NCBI GenBank assembly: GCA_029007785.1
Contig: JAQXIM010000130.1
Coordinates: 38,416 to 102,415, forward strand
DNA length: 64,000 nt
Direction: 5' to 3'
Source: Clostridiales bacterium
GTDB lineage: Bacteria; Bacillota; Clostridia; Lachnospirales; Lachnospiraceae
The notes under the pieces were generated by a model. It made no database searches, had not been told where the DNA came from, and was given only the letters and a program-made list of their open reading frames with translations. The stretch's first letter is position 1, and each line of letters begins with the position of its first letter. Positions 1 to 9,216 of this stretch are shown here, piece by piece. The position numbers and the translations under genes are program-made.

Positions 1-40
1 GGAAACGGGCGCCTGGATCAACCAAGGCGCCCCATTTTCC
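1..40 (-). terminator. Intrinsic terminator after the small P-loop gene
   Basis: A GC-rich inverted repeat has arms at 7-16 (GGGCGCCTGG) and 22-32 (CCAAGGCGCCC) with a 5-base loop. It lies 20 to 50 bases past the stop codon of the minus-strand gene and is followed on that strand by GTTTCC. The stem is strong but the U-run is short. Confidence 0.7.
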
Positions 41-59
41 ATGCGAGTTTATCCTCGTA

Positions 60-479
60 TTATAATGCAAGAATCGATTTTGCCTGAGCATTGGCGGGCA
101 GATTCTCATTATCTTCAGAAACGCTGAGAACGAAAGTAACTCCGAATTTATCGCCGACAGCAGTCAGATCATCAATTGCCTTTTCAATGTCACTTCCTTC
201 AAGGCAAGCCAGCTTCAGGAAGCTGTCCAAATATACTTCTTCCAGATCATGATCCTGGGAAATGATACCACAAAGGAATCCAAGGAAAGCACTATAATTT
301 GAAATAGGGAACTGAGAAACATCAATGAGTCTAACTTTGTTGTTCAATTCATACATATGCTTCGTGTTCTTGTCCAAATAAACAATTGTTCCATGAGCTT
401 CCTTAATAGAAGCATTAACCTTGTCCAGAAGATATTTAGTTTTTCCTTTTCCTTTTTTACCTGAAATAATCTGAACCAT
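60..479 (-). CDS. Small P-loop ATP/GTP-binding protein of unknown function
   Basis: This 139-residue protein has a Walker A motif near its N-terminus (GKKGKGKT, residues 7-14), followed by a mixed alpha/beta sequence. No DNA-binding, membrane or other recognisable domain follows. A Walker B-like segment may be EEVYLDSF near residue 83, but this is uncertain. Similar short clostridial proteins are often labelled 'PilT-like' on the Walker motif alone, and nothing here supports a pilus role. It is a single-gene unit with its own promoter (591-619), a leader of about 100 bases and a terminator. The start is supported by GGAGGAGAC just upstream. The function is not known. Confidence 0.75.
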   Translation of the reverse strand: MVQIISGKKGKGKTKYLLDKVNASIKEAHGTIVYLDKNTKHMYELNNKVRLIDVSQFPISNYSAFLGFLCGIISQDHDLEEVYLDSFLKLACLEGSDIEKAIDDLTAVGDKFGVTFVLSVSEDNENLPANAQAKSILAL

Positions 480-590
480 ACCTGTCTCCTCCTTGAGTTA
501 AATATCTAATTTTTAATAAAATAGATGCATTGTTATGAAATTAAAATGCGAACCGTACAATTTTCTGTCCGGTTGTGAAATATTACATTC

Positions 591-619
591 ATTATAGTAT
601 AAAACAGCAAAAAGCACAA
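591..619 (-). promoter_or_regulatory. Sigma-A type promoter for the small P-loop gene
   Basis: Read on the minus strand, TTGTGC (614-619) and TATAAT (591-596) are separated by 17 bases. The predicted transcript has a leader of about 105 bases before the start at 479. Apart from this promoter I see nothing further in the stretch between 480 and 772. Confidence 0.6.
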
Positions 620-772
620 GAAGAATTAGTTATTATTTTGCCGAATTTTCGCTGAATTCATTGAAATATAACATTTCTATGATGCGATTCTATGATGTTG
701 TGGTCAATCGATCCAAGTGTCTTTATTTGAAAATCATTTCGTTTCCTGGCAGCCTCTGATAAATGCTGGAGA

Positions 773-1924
773 TTACCATTCAATGGCATTCTCATCGACT
801 CGCTGTAAAGCCACATTCATAACTAACCCCATACCAATGAACAAACTCAGCAAAGAGCTGATTCCGGCACTGATAAAAGGAAGGGGCAGTCCTGTATTGG
901 GAAGAAGGTGGGTTGCAACACCGATATTAACAAAGGACTGGAATGCAATCAGGGATGCCATTCCGACGCAAATCAGTCGTCCCGCCTTATCTCGGGCTTT
1001 GGATGCGATTCTCAGACACAGCATGATCAATATCAGCAGAAGTCCAATCACGATAATACTGCCGAGAAAGCCCAGTTCCTCTCCTATTACTGCGAAAATG
1101 AAATCGCAGTTTTCTTCTGAAAGAAAATTTCCGTTTTTAACAGACTCAAAACTGGTATTATTTAATCCTTTGCCAAAGAGCTGTCCTGATGCAATTGCCA
1201 TAACAGAATTTTCCTGTTGGGTGTTATTTCCGGTGGATACATATTTATCCGGATACATCCAGGACAGGAGACGTCTGATCTGATAAAAATTTTCATACAG
1301 ATAATTCTGATAACGAATGATAAAAAACATTCCGACTGCTGCTAAAGGAATAATAATCAAAACCGCGGCTAATATCCATTTGTAACTGATGCCGGCGGTA
1401 TACAGCATGGCTATGAAAATGAAGGTTACTACTAATGTGGTAGACAGATCAGGCTCTTTAAAAATTAAAAAGGCTGGGATCAGGAAAAAGAGTAAACCGC
1501 CAAAAACAATCAGTGGTTTATTAATCTTCCTTTCGTTTTTCCAGTAAAACCATGCCATAAACACAATCAGAGAAATCTTTGCAAACTCGGATGGCTGAAT
1601 CTGGAATCCTATCTTTAGCCATCTTTGGGCACCGTGAGAGGCTACGCCAAGGGGCGTAAGAACCAGCAGTAAAAGTAAAATAACCATGACATAAATGACT
1701 GGTGCAAAGCGCAGAACAAAATGATAGTCTACGATAGTGAGGAAAAACATTACACACAGTCCCATAATAATTCCGCCAAGCTGTTTAATCATGGTTCCGT
1801 CATGATCCACATCATTTGCCATGGCACTGTTTAGAATAACAAGGCCAATGCCGCACAGAGCCAGGATACACAGAACCAGCTGATAACTGAAATACTTTCT
1901 TTTGTATAGTTGAAAACGAAACAT
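773..1924 (-). CDS. rodA: RodA/FtsW/SpoVE-family SEDS peptidoglycan polymerase
   Basis: This is a polytopic membrane protein of 383 residues with about ten hydrophobic segments. SEDS glycosyltransferases polymerise lipid II into glycan strands with a partner class B PBP. The diagnostic central segment (GAQRWLKIGFQIQPSEFAKI) and the C-terminal segment with GLPLPFISAGISSLLS are both present. It is the last gene of a run that includes PBP2, mreC and mreD, so a RodA role in side-wall synthesis fits better than FtsW. The start at 1924 is chosen because AAGGAG lies 11 bases upstream; an in-frame ATG at 1975 would add 17 residues but has a weaker site. Confidence 0.9.
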   Translation of the reverse strand: MFRFQLYKRKYFSYQLVLCILALCGIGLVILNSAMANDVDHDGTMIKQLGGIIMGLCVMFFLTIVDYHFVLRFAPVIYVMVILLLLLVLTPLGVASHGAQRWLKIGFQIQPSEFAKISLIVFMAWFYWKNERKINKPLIVFGGLLFFLIPAFLIFKEPDLSTTLVVTFIFIAMLYTAGISYKWILAAVLIIIPLAAVGMFFIIRYQNYLYENFYQIRRLLSWMYPDKYVSTGNNTQQENSVMAIASGQLFGKGLNNTSFESVKNGNFLSEENCDFIFAVIGEELGFLGSIIVIGLLLILIMLCLRIASKARDKAGRLICVGMASLIAFQSFVNIGVATHLLPNTGLPLPFISAGISSLLSLFIGMGLVMNVALQRVDENAIEW

Positions 1925-2007
1925 GAAAGCAGTCGCTCCTTGTAAGAAAAACAATCCTATATCATTCTGTTTCAAGTGGTCCTTTGACAGGTCTTATAAA
2001 CAGAAAT

Positions 2008-2787
2008 TTAATGTTGAAATAGCCGGGAAAAAAGTCCTTTCCTTCGATCCGTCTTCAAAAACGGGACTTCTTCTCCAAGAATACGCCGAACAATATTCTG
2101 ATAGGCCTGTCCGGGGAGACTGTTTCCCTGAACAAGTGGAGTTCCCTGATTTGTGGCAATTACGACGGCTTCATCATCCGGAATGACTCCGATCAGAGGA
2201 ATGCCAAGAATCTCAACCACATCATCCGGTGACATCATATCACCCTGACGAACAAGGCTGGGGCGTAATCGATTCAATAAAAGATGAACATTACGGATTC
2301 CATTATCTTCCAGAAGACCCATGACTCTATCCGCATCTCGTATGGCTGAAACATCTGGTGTTGTTACAATAATTCCACGATCTGCAGATGCAATAGCACA
2401 TTGAAAACCTTGTTCAATTCCGGCAGGAGAATCCAAGAGTATGAAATCATATTCCTTTCGAAGAGATTCCAGCAGCTTGGTTATTTGCCTGGGTGAAACG
2501 GAGGATTTGTCTCTGGTCTGTGCCGTAGGAAGAAGATAGAGATTCGGTTGTACTTTGTCTCGAATCACTGCCTGTTTGATCCGACAGTTTCCTTCTATAA
2601 CATCCACAAGATTATATACGATACGATTTTCCAGGCCAAGTACAACATCGAGATTTCGAAGTCCTGTGTCAATATCAATTAACAGAACCTTTTTATCCAT
2701 CATGGCAAGACCCATACCAATATTCGCGGTGGTTGTTGTTTTGCCTACTCCACCTTTTCCGGAAGTGATTACAATTACTTCTCCCAT
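2008..2787 (-). CDS. minD: Septum-site determining ATPase MinD
   Basis: The 259-residue ParA/MinD-family ATPase has a deviant Walker A motif (GKGGVGKTT, residues 10-18), the DIDTGLRNLD segment, a Walker B-like ILLDSPAG and a short C-terminal amphipathic helix (KGLFSRLFQH) that anchors MinD to the membrane. MinD normally recruits the division inhibitor MinC. Neither minC nor minE is adjacent: only 111 bases separate this gene from PBP2 upstream and 83 bases from rodA downstream. AAGGAGG precedes the ATG. The MinD call is secure because of the C-terminal helix; its partner in this organism is unknown. Confidence 0.93.
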   Translation of the reverse strand: MGEVIVITSGKGGVGKTTTTANIGMGLAMMDKKVLLIDIDTGLRNLDVVLGLENRIVYNLVDVIEGNCRIKQAVIRDKVQPNLYLLPTAQTRDKSSVSPRQITKLLESLRKEYDFILLDSPAGIEQGFQCAIASADRGIIVTTPDVSAIRDADRVMGLLEDNGIRNVHLLLNRLRPSLVRQGDMMSPDDVVEILGIPLIGVIPDDEAVVIATNQGTPLVQGNSLPGQAYQNIVRRILGEEVPFLKTDRRKGLFSRLFQH

Positions 2788-2898
2788 AGCTATGCCTCCT
2801 TCAGATGATGATCTCAGGATTTCGTCGGTGTCAAACGAAACGATGCCATCCAGTTAAAATCAATTGTATTCAGGCTGCATTTCATGGAATGCATACCA

Positions 2899-5742
2899 TT
2901 AATCATCAGAAACAGTTCCGGAACTGGTATTTGCTGTTCCTCCAAGAATATCATTGAGAGTAGTCATGCCGTAAAGCAATTCCATGGAGGAGTTGGCTAA
3001 TCGACATGAATAGGTGGAGGAGAATCCATAAGGGATTGTAACAGCGATGGCATATTCCGGGTTATCATAAGGAGCATATCCAACAAAGGTTGCGTGATTT
3101 GGACGCATCTTGTTTTCCTCTGCTGTACCGGTTTTACCGGCAATTTTTAATGAAGATGTAAATTCTGATCGATGATCACCCTGGGCAACTACCCGGTACA
3201 TACCTTTGTGTACAATGTCCCAGGTACTCAGGGAAATATCCGCAGTGCTTACAATGTCAGAATGAAATTCTTTCGTTACCTTACCACTGATATCAGTAAT
3301 TCGATCCAATAATGTCAAATCATATACTGTACCGGATGTGGCAAGAGTTGCCGCATATCGAGCCAGCTGGACATTTGTGTAGGCATGGGTACCTTGACCG
3401 ATTGCGGAGGGAATCGGAGCTGAATCAGAGACCTTGGGCTCCATTTCAGTTACCTCTGCCCCGGATTTTTCGGAAAGACCTACCATGGCAGAATACTTTT
3501 GAATCATACTGACACCCTGTGATTCAGAGTAGTTGTCCTGGCTGTCCAGACTGAGCTGAAATCCGACTTCACTGAAAAATACGTTACAGGATTTCTGAAT
3601 GGCTGATTCCACATCAAGATATCCATGGTATCCCGTACAAGCAAGTTTTAATCCCTGTTTGGTGAAAATACCGTCGCAGAATATGGTCTGCGAGGAATCC
3701 AGAATATTTTCCTCCAAACCGGCAATGGTTGATACCAGTTTGAATGCCGAACCGGGGGCTGTTCTTGTCTGAGCTGCACTGCTGTAAAGAGGATGAGCCA
3801 GATCATTAGACAGGCTGTAATAGTAGGATGAATCGGAAATCCGATTATTGTCATAGCCAGGATAGGATACAATGGCTTTGATTGTACCTGTTTTAGAATC
3901 TACAATCGTTACGGCAGCAGAACAAGGATCCAACGCAAGCTGTGCCGGTGTAATTTCCAGATTTCGGATCTTTGTCTGCATAAATTGGTAGGCTGTGGCT
4001 GCGCTGCCGGTTTCCAGACTGGCAATGGCATTTTCATCCTTCTCCAGAATTCCCTGTTCAAAAAGAGCAAGACAGATATCACAGCCGCTTATCTGCTCCG
4101 CATGAATCAATTGCTCATATATTTTCTTAGTGAAATCAGAGTCGTTTCTAAGAAGTTCCAGGGTCTTTTTGACGAGAGCCTGATATGTTTCTTCGGCACT
4201 TGTATATTTTTCGTTGAGTTCCAGTTCGGCTGTATCGATCCAGGATTGGGATAGAGCATAACGAAGGAATTCTTCCAGGCTCATATCTTCATCTTTATGG
4301 TAAGCAATATACACATCGTCAGAAGTATTTACCTTTGATGTGATTAAAATACCATTGTCTTCCAGTGTGGAGTAGGTATAGGTCATATATGCCTGCATAT
4401 CTTCCGATAAGTCCTGATAGGCACTGGGAGCTGCAGATGTCAGCTGAACAGACATCTGCTCCAGAACATCTTTCTGTTCCTGAGTGAATGTCTGATAAAT
4501 GCGTTTCTCACAGGCACTGGCATTATCATCAGAAAAGGCATTCATATCTAGTATATTATTATTAATCAGCTGAAAATAGACTTCTTTTATGCCGATTTTT
4601 CTCTCGGAACTTTTCATGGTCGGGAGAATTGTTACATCTTCTGCTGACAGTTTATCGAGAATAATTCCGGCCAGCTGCTGTTCAATCAAATGATAGAGAC
4701 CTACCTGGAGATCGGCATCGATGGTAAGATAGATATCTGAACCGGTAACAGCTGTTGTCTCACTGAGAACGGAAGTGATGTGACCTTCACTGTCAACATA
4801 CATAACACGTTCTCCTTTTTCTCCCTGAAGGTCTGTTTCGCAGTAGCTTTCAATTCCGGTTTTTCCAATGATGTCACCGCTGCTGTAATTATTACCATTC
4901 TGGTTCAGTGATTCAATTTCTTCAGAAGAAGCTTTGCCTGTATATCCGATGATATGGGAAAAACAAACACTGTCCGTATATTCCCGGACATAGTCCTCCA
5001 CCACCTCTACACCAAGAAGCTCAGTAGAATGTTCCAAAATATCCTGTACCGTTTTTGTACTGATATCTTCTGCAATGGTGGTAGGAACATATTTCTGATA
5101 ACTGTTCATGGAAAGACCAAAACGGATATTAATTACTTTTAATGCATCTTCATCCGAAATATCATAAGTATCATTTTCTTTCCGGGAATACTTTCCGACA
5201 CCATAATGGTTTTTCATATATTCAAATGCTTCCCTGGCAGTGGTTGATGCCGGTTTTGTCTCGGTAAAGTCATCAATGCTTTTAAACCCGTACATATCCC
5301 GCAGAAAACGAAGAAGGGTATTTCCTTCAACTGTATAGCGAAAATTTCCTTTTCTGTCGATAATAATGGGAATTTCACTGGTAAGAGTTTCATTATACTT
5401 GTCCAAAATTCTAACAAGCTGAAGCAGCATCACATTCTTTTCGTAGCCATTGGCGTAATCGCCATTGTCTGTAACCGTAACCACATAAACCAGCTTATTA
5501 TAAGCCAGGAGTTTTCCGTTGCAGTCATAAATGTTGCCTCGGGTACTGGGAAGACTTACTGTCTTTTTTGTTGTTTGGGTGTATTCTTCCTGGGCCTGCT
5601 CTCCTTCCACGATCTGGAGTTGGAATAAATGGCCGATCAGGATGATAAACATGGCACAAAAAAGAAGCGTTAAGGGAAAAAGCCTGGATTTTATGACCTG
5701 TTTGCATTTATATCCCAGAAATTCAAGTATGTCTCTAAACAA
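2899..5742 (-). CDS. mrdA: Penicillin-binding protein 2 (class B transpeptidase), elongated form
   Basis: This is a transpeptidase that cross-links peptidoglycan as the partner of RodA. It has one N-terminal membrane segment (about residues 23-43), a dimerisation domain beginning at LPSTRGNIYD, and a C-terminal catalytic domain with SAFK (Ser about 665), SCN (about 718) and KTG (about 870). At 947 residues it is longer than the 600-700 typical of PBP2: about 240 polar, partly helical residues sit between the dimerisation domain (TIDADLQ, about 345) and the catalytic domain (about 590). The TTG at 5742 is preferred because GAGGAG lies 11 bases upstream; a TTG at 5775 would add 11 residues. It overlaps the end of mreD. 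Confidence 0.9.
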   Translation of the reverse strand: MFRDILEFLGYKCKQVIKSRLFPLTLLFCAMFIILIGHLFQLQIVEGEQAQEEYTQTTKKTVSLPSTRGNIYDCNGKLLAYNKLVYVVTVTDNGDYANGYEKNVMLLQLVRILDKYNETLTSEIPIIIDRKGNFRYTVEGNTLLRFLRDMYGFKSIDDFTETKPASTTAREAFEYMKNHYGVGKYSRKENDTYDISDEDALKVINIRFGLSMNSYQKYVPTTIAEDISTKTVQDILEHSTELLGVEVVEDYVREYTDSVCFSHIIGYTGKASSEEIESLNQNGNNYSSGDIIGKTGIESYCETDLQGEKGERVMYVDSEGHITSVLSETTAVTGSDIYLTIDADLQVGLYHLIEQQLAGIILDKLSAEDVTILPTMKSSERKIGIKEVYFQLINNNILDMNAFSDDNASACEKRIYQTFTQEQKDVLEQMSVQLTSAAPSAYQDLSEDMQAYMTYTYSTLEDNGILITSKVNTSDDVYIAYHKDEDMSLEEFLRYALSQSWIDTAELELNEKYTSAEETYQALVKKTLELLRNDSDFTKKIYEQLIHAEQISGCDICLALFEQGILEKDENAIASLETGSAATAYQFMQTKIRNLEITPAQLALDPCSAAVTIVDSKTGTIKAIVSYPGYDNNRISDSSYYYSLSNDLAHPLYSSAAQTRTAPGSAFKLVSTIAGLEENILDSSQTIFCDGIFTKQGLKLACTGYHGYLDVESAIQKSCNVFFSEVGFQLSLDSQDNYSESQGVSMIQKYSAMVGLSEKSGAEVTEMEPKVSDSAPIPSAIGQGTHAYTNVQLARYAATLATSGTVYDLTLLDRITDISGKVTKEFHSDIVSTADISLSTWDIVHKGMYRVVAQGDHRSEFTSSLKIAGKTGTAEENKMRPNHATFVGYAPYDNPEYAIAVTIPYGFSSTYSCRLANSSMELLYGMTTLNDILGGTANTSSGTVSDD

Positions 5743-6253
5743 ATCTCTTCGCACTCCTCTTTTCAAAATTCTCAAATCTGGAATTCAGATTCAGGAAGAA
5801 CTTATAAAGAACCAAAGTCAGAACCGCTGTATAGACAACCTCCGGAAGGATTACCTGTTCCACATAGGTAACAATTTGTAAACGTCTGTGAAGCAGGAAG
5901 CCAAATACATAAATATACAAATTATAGAGGAAGTCACTGAGTATACAGAGGAAAATAGGCATATTCAGGAATTCTTTGTAAAAAAGCTGTCCAAGTACTC
6001 CGTTCACGTAACCGATGATCAGATAGATCAGACCATAGTAACCGACGCAATCTCCAAAGCAGACATCCATCAGAAGTCCGCAGCACAGACCAAGAATCAT
6101 TCCTTCTTTTTTACCTCGAATAAAACCAAAGGAAAATGTAACAATCAAAAGCAGATTTGGGGTGGCGTCAATGAGGGAAGAACAGGCAAATATATTATTC
6201 TGTAAGAGAAAAGAACACAGAACGATTGCCGTGTAAAATAGAAATCTTTTCAC
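5735..6253 (-). CDS. mreD: Rod-shape determining protein MreD
   Basis: This 172-residue protein is almost entirely hydrophobic, with five to six predicted membrane spans, as expected for MreD. MreD works with MreC in the elongation complex and helps place PBP2 and RodA. The GTG start at 6253 has AAGGAGG 7 bases upstream. Its end overlaps the start of PBP2 by 8 bases, indicating translational coupling. The family evolves fast, so the call rests on topology and on its place between mreC and PBP2. Confidence 0.85.
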   Translation of the reverse strand: MKRFLFYTAIVLCSFLLQNNIFACSSLIDATPNLLLIVTFSFGFIRGKKEGMILGLCCGLLMDVCFGDCVGYYGLIYLIIGYVNGVLGQLFYKEFLNMPIFLCILSDFLYNLYIYVFGFLLHRRLQIVTYVEQVILPEVVYTAVLTLVLYKFFLNLNSRFENFEKRSAKRFV

Positions 6254-6294
6254 TCCGCATCCTCCTTATGGAAAATGATATTCTACACAAAGAT

Positions 6295-7164
6295 TTATTC
6301 TTCGGGAACGTCATCATTTTCAGCCGTTACCTTCTGGGTTGTGATAATCAAAACCGTATCCAGGTGTGAAAAATCTACAACAGGAAGCAGGTAACCGGAT
6401 TTTGTCAGATTGTTCGTGTCAACTTCCAGGCTGTCAGCATAGCCAATCAGAATTCCGGGAAGAAACAGATTACTGGTGTTGGAAGTTACAATCTTATCTC
6501 CATCCTGAATATCATCATCTTTTGCAATCTTGCTCAGTGCCAGCTTTCCTTCTTCATACAAGGTAAGATCACCGGTAACAATACATGCATCTTTGGAACG
6601 AAGGCCCATGGCACCAACATTCCGATTGTCATTGATAATCGTGCTGATGGTGGCTGTCGTATTGGTGACAGAAGTAACAATACCAACGAGTCCTCCATCG
6701 GCAATTACATTCATGTTCACCTCAATTCCGTCTTTGGCTCCTTTATCCACATGAATGGTTTTGTACCAGTTATCGGAATTTTTACCAATAATATGAGCAC
6801 CTACCGTATCATAATCAGGATACTGATCGGCAAGATTAAGGAGAGACTGATATTGACTGAGTTCTGTGAGCTGAAGCTGATAACGGGTATTTTGTTCTGT
6901 CAGTTCTGCCAGCTGCTCTTTCAGACTTTCATTTTCATCCTGCACTTTTTTCAATTCCATGAGTTCTTCTGTCTGACCGAAAATAGCATGGCCAATGGTA
7001 TTAAAACCTTTTTGCAGGGGCATCAGGACGGTATTGACACCACTTCTCAGCATATTATTGGAAGTGGTGCTTACCGAGGTGACAACAATCAGGATCAGGC
7101 AAACACCTGCCAACAGATAAAAAATATGGCGTGGTCTTATCTCAGGCCGGAGTCTTTTTTTCAT
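6295..7164 (-). CDS. mreC: Rod-shape determining protein MreC
   Basis: This 289-residue bitopic protein has one N-terminal membrane helix (about residues 12-30), a coiled coil (about 65-105, rich in E, L and Q), and a beta-rich extracytoplasmic domain containing VNMNVIADGGLVGIV. MreC is a scaffold that activates PBP2. Its ATG overlaps the radC stop as ATGA, so radC and mreC are coupled. In rod-shaped relatives mreB sits exactly at this junction; here there is no room for it. Confidence 0.92.
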   Translation of the reverse strand: MKKRLRPEIRPRHIFYLLAGVCLILIVVTSVSTTSNNMLRSGVNTVLMPLQKGFNTIGHAIFGQTEELMELKKVQDENESLKEQLAELTEQNTRYQLQLTELSQYQSLLNLADQYPDYDTVGAHIIGKNSDNWYKTIHVDKGAKDGIEVNMNVIADGGLVGIVTSVTNTTATISTIINDNRNVGAMGLRSKDACIVTGDLTLYEEGKLALSKIAKDDDIQDGDKIVTSNTSNLFLPGILIGYADSLEVDTNNLTKSGYLLPVVDFSHLDTVLIITTQKVTAENDDVPEE

Positions 7165-7862
7165 TCAATATATCCTCGTTCTTTTAAACTTACGTATCGA
7201 TGGTCTCCGATGATAATATGATCAATCAAAGGGATTTCCAGCAGTTGTCCTGCTTCAGCCATGCGGTTTGTCAAGACAAGATCCTCTCGGCTGGGAGTTG
7301 GATCACCACTGGGATGGTTATGAAGAAGTACCAAATAGACAGCCTGGTATTTCATGGCTTCAATAAAAACTTCTCTGGGAGTAATCAGGGAGGCATTGAC
7401 CGTTCCTTTTGTGATAATGGAACAGTGAAGAAGCTTGTTCTTTGTATTGAAAAAAACAGCAGCCGTTACCTCCTGCTGAAGGTGACAGAGTTCTTCCATG
7501 TAATATGCAGCAATGGAAGAAGGGGAATAGAGACAAACATCATTCTCTGCATTCTGGCGGGAAATCCGCTTGGCCAGCTCGGCAATGCAGAGAAGCTGAA
7601 TGGATTTTACCTTTCCAATGCCGCGAAACTGACAAAGCTCTTCCACTGTCATACCGGAAGCGATGGCACCAAGGCCGCCCCTCTCCTCCAGGTAATGAAG
7701 AAGACGGATCGCCAGATCCCTGGAATTTTCGCCGGGTGTGCCGCTTCGAAGAATAACAGCCAGAAGCTCCGCATCGCTCAGATAAGTCGTTCCAAAACGA
7801 AGACACTTTTCATAGGGACGTTCCGATTCCGGCAGCTCTTTCATGATGTTTCGATAATTCAT
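7161..7862 (-). CDS. radC: RadC-family JAB-domain protein
   Basis: The 233-residue protein has an N-terminal helix-hairpin-helix-like region (ELCQFRGIGKVKS, about 70-82) and a C-terminal JAB1/MPN metal-binding domain with HNHPSGDPTPSRED near residue 180. Despite the name, a role in DNA repair is not established for the family. AGGAGG precedes the ATG at 7862. In many Firmicutes radC lies next to the mre genes, and here it overlaps mreC directly. Confidence 0.9.
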   Translation of the reverse strand: MNYRNIMKELPESERPYEKCLRFGTTYLSDAELLAVILRSGTPGENSRDLAIRLLHYLEERGGLGAIASGMTVEELCQFRGIGKVKSIQLLCIAELAKRISRQNAENDVCLYSPSSIAAYYMEELCHLQQEVTAAVFFNTKNKLLHCSIITKGTVNASLITPREVFIEAMKYQAVYLVLLHNHPSGDPTPSREDLVLTNRMAEAGQLLEIPLIDHIIIGDHRYVSLKERGYIE

Positions 7863-7907
7863 AAATCCTCCTGGTCTCTCCCATGCTTCCCAGGAATTAT
7901 AATTTTA

Positions 7908-9197
7908 TCACAGCTGGAAACCTGAGTCCACCAATTTCTGTAAAGACATCAAAATTCCATATTTAGCATGATACCAGGTAATTCCCCCCTGAAAATATAC
8001 GGTATAGGGAGGTCTTAATGGACCGTCTGCACTCAATTCAATGGAAGCACCCTGAATAAAAGCTCCAGCAGCCATGATGACATCGGAATCATAGCCAGGC
8101 ATTGCCCAGGGTTCCGGCGTAACAAAACTGTCGACCGGTGCGGCAGCCTGAATGCCCTGACAGAATGCTTTCAACCCTTCTGCTGTCTTCATATCAATGG
8201 CCTGAATGATATCATAACGGGGAGCATCACCAGCCGGATGAACACGGAAGCCCAGACGTTCATAGAGTTTAGCGGCAAAGATGGCACCTTTTTCAGCAGA
8301 CGCAGTAACGGTAGGAGCCAGGAAGAATCCCTGATAGAAAGACGGATTGGTTCCCAGATTCGCGCCTACTTCACGACCAAGTCCCGGTGAAGTGAGGCGT
8401 CTTGCCACACGTTCAACACATTCTGCGGTTCCGCAGATATACCCGCCGGCAGGAGCCAGACCGCCTCCGGGATTTTTGATCAGAGACCCTACAATCATAT
8501 CAGCACCATAATCGGAAGGTTCTTTTGTTTCTACAAATTCACCGTAGCAGTTATCTACCATGCAGATAATATCCGGCTTGATCTGTTTCATAAATGCAAT
8601 CAATTCTCCAATTTGTTTCGGAGACAGGGTCGGACGGGATGCATATCCCTTGGAACGCTGAATCGTTGCCATCCTGGTTTTTGGTTTGATGGCTTTTCGA
8701 ATTCCTTCGTAATCGAAGCTGCCGTCGGGCAGGAGATCTACCTGAGAATAGGATACACCATACTCTTTCAGGGAACCTACGGAATCCCTGATTCCAATGA
8801 CTTCTTCCAGGGTATCGTAAGGCTTCCCTACCGGGGAAAGAAGTTCATCGCCGGGACGGAGATTACCGGAAAGAGCCAGGTGAAGAGCATGAGTTCCGCA
8901 GGTGATCTGGGAACGTACCAGAGCATCCTCCGTGTGGAAGGTATCGGCATAAACCCGTTCCAGAGTGTCACGGCCGCTGTCATTATATCCATAACCGGTG
9001 GTAGCGGCAAAATGCATTTCACTCACCCGGTTCTTTCGCATGGCGGAAAGGACTTTCATCTGATTATACTCTGCAACTGCATCAATCTTTGCGAATCGAG
9101 GTGAGAGCTCTTCCAATACTTCTTCTCCCAATTTCAATACCTCGGGAGAAATTCCGCAGTCTTTATACATTTGATTAATGGTTTCATTAAGGTTCAT
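7908..9197 (-). CDS. PLP-dependent methionine gamma-lyase family protein (YnbB, 'aluminium resistance' family)
   Basis: The 429-residue fold-type I PLP enzyme has a predicted Schiff-base lysine in GSLIKNPGGG (about residue 240) and an upstream conserved DNCYGEF. It belongs to the YnbB group, annotated variously as methionine gamma-lyase family or aluminium resistance protein; the physiological substrate is not established. TAGGAG supports the ATG at 9197. It lies between miaA and radC in the long mutS-to-rodA run. In Bacillus ynbB is also near miaA, with hfq between them; no hfq is present here. Confidence 0.85.
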   Translation of the reverse strand: MNLNETINQMYKDCGISPEVLKLGEEVLEELSPRFAKIDAVAEYNQMKVLSAMRKNRVSEMHFAATTGYGYNDSGRDTLERVYADTFHTEDALVRSQITCGTHALHLALSGNLRPGDELLSPVGKPYDTLEEVIGIRDSVGSLKEYGVSYSQVDLLPDGSFDYEGIRKAIKPKTRMATIQRSKGYASRPTLSPKQIGELIAFMKQIKPDIICMVDNCYGEFVETKEPSDYGADMIVGSLIKNPGGGLAPAGGYICGTAECVERVARRLTSPGLGREVGANLGTNPSFYQGFFLAPTVTASAEKGAIFAAKLYERLGFRVHPAGDAPRYDIIQAIDMKTAEGLKAFCQGIQAAAPVDSFVTPEPWAMPGYDSDVIMAAGAFIQGASIELSADGPLRPPYTVYFQGGITWYHAKYGILMSLQKLVDSGFQL

Positions 9198-9216
9198 TTT
9201 TACTACTCCTAATCTA

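Noticed and set aside
2788..2898. A minC remnant between PBP2 and minD
   Set aside because: Translation of all three minus-strand frames gives only very short pieces with no MinC-like sequence.
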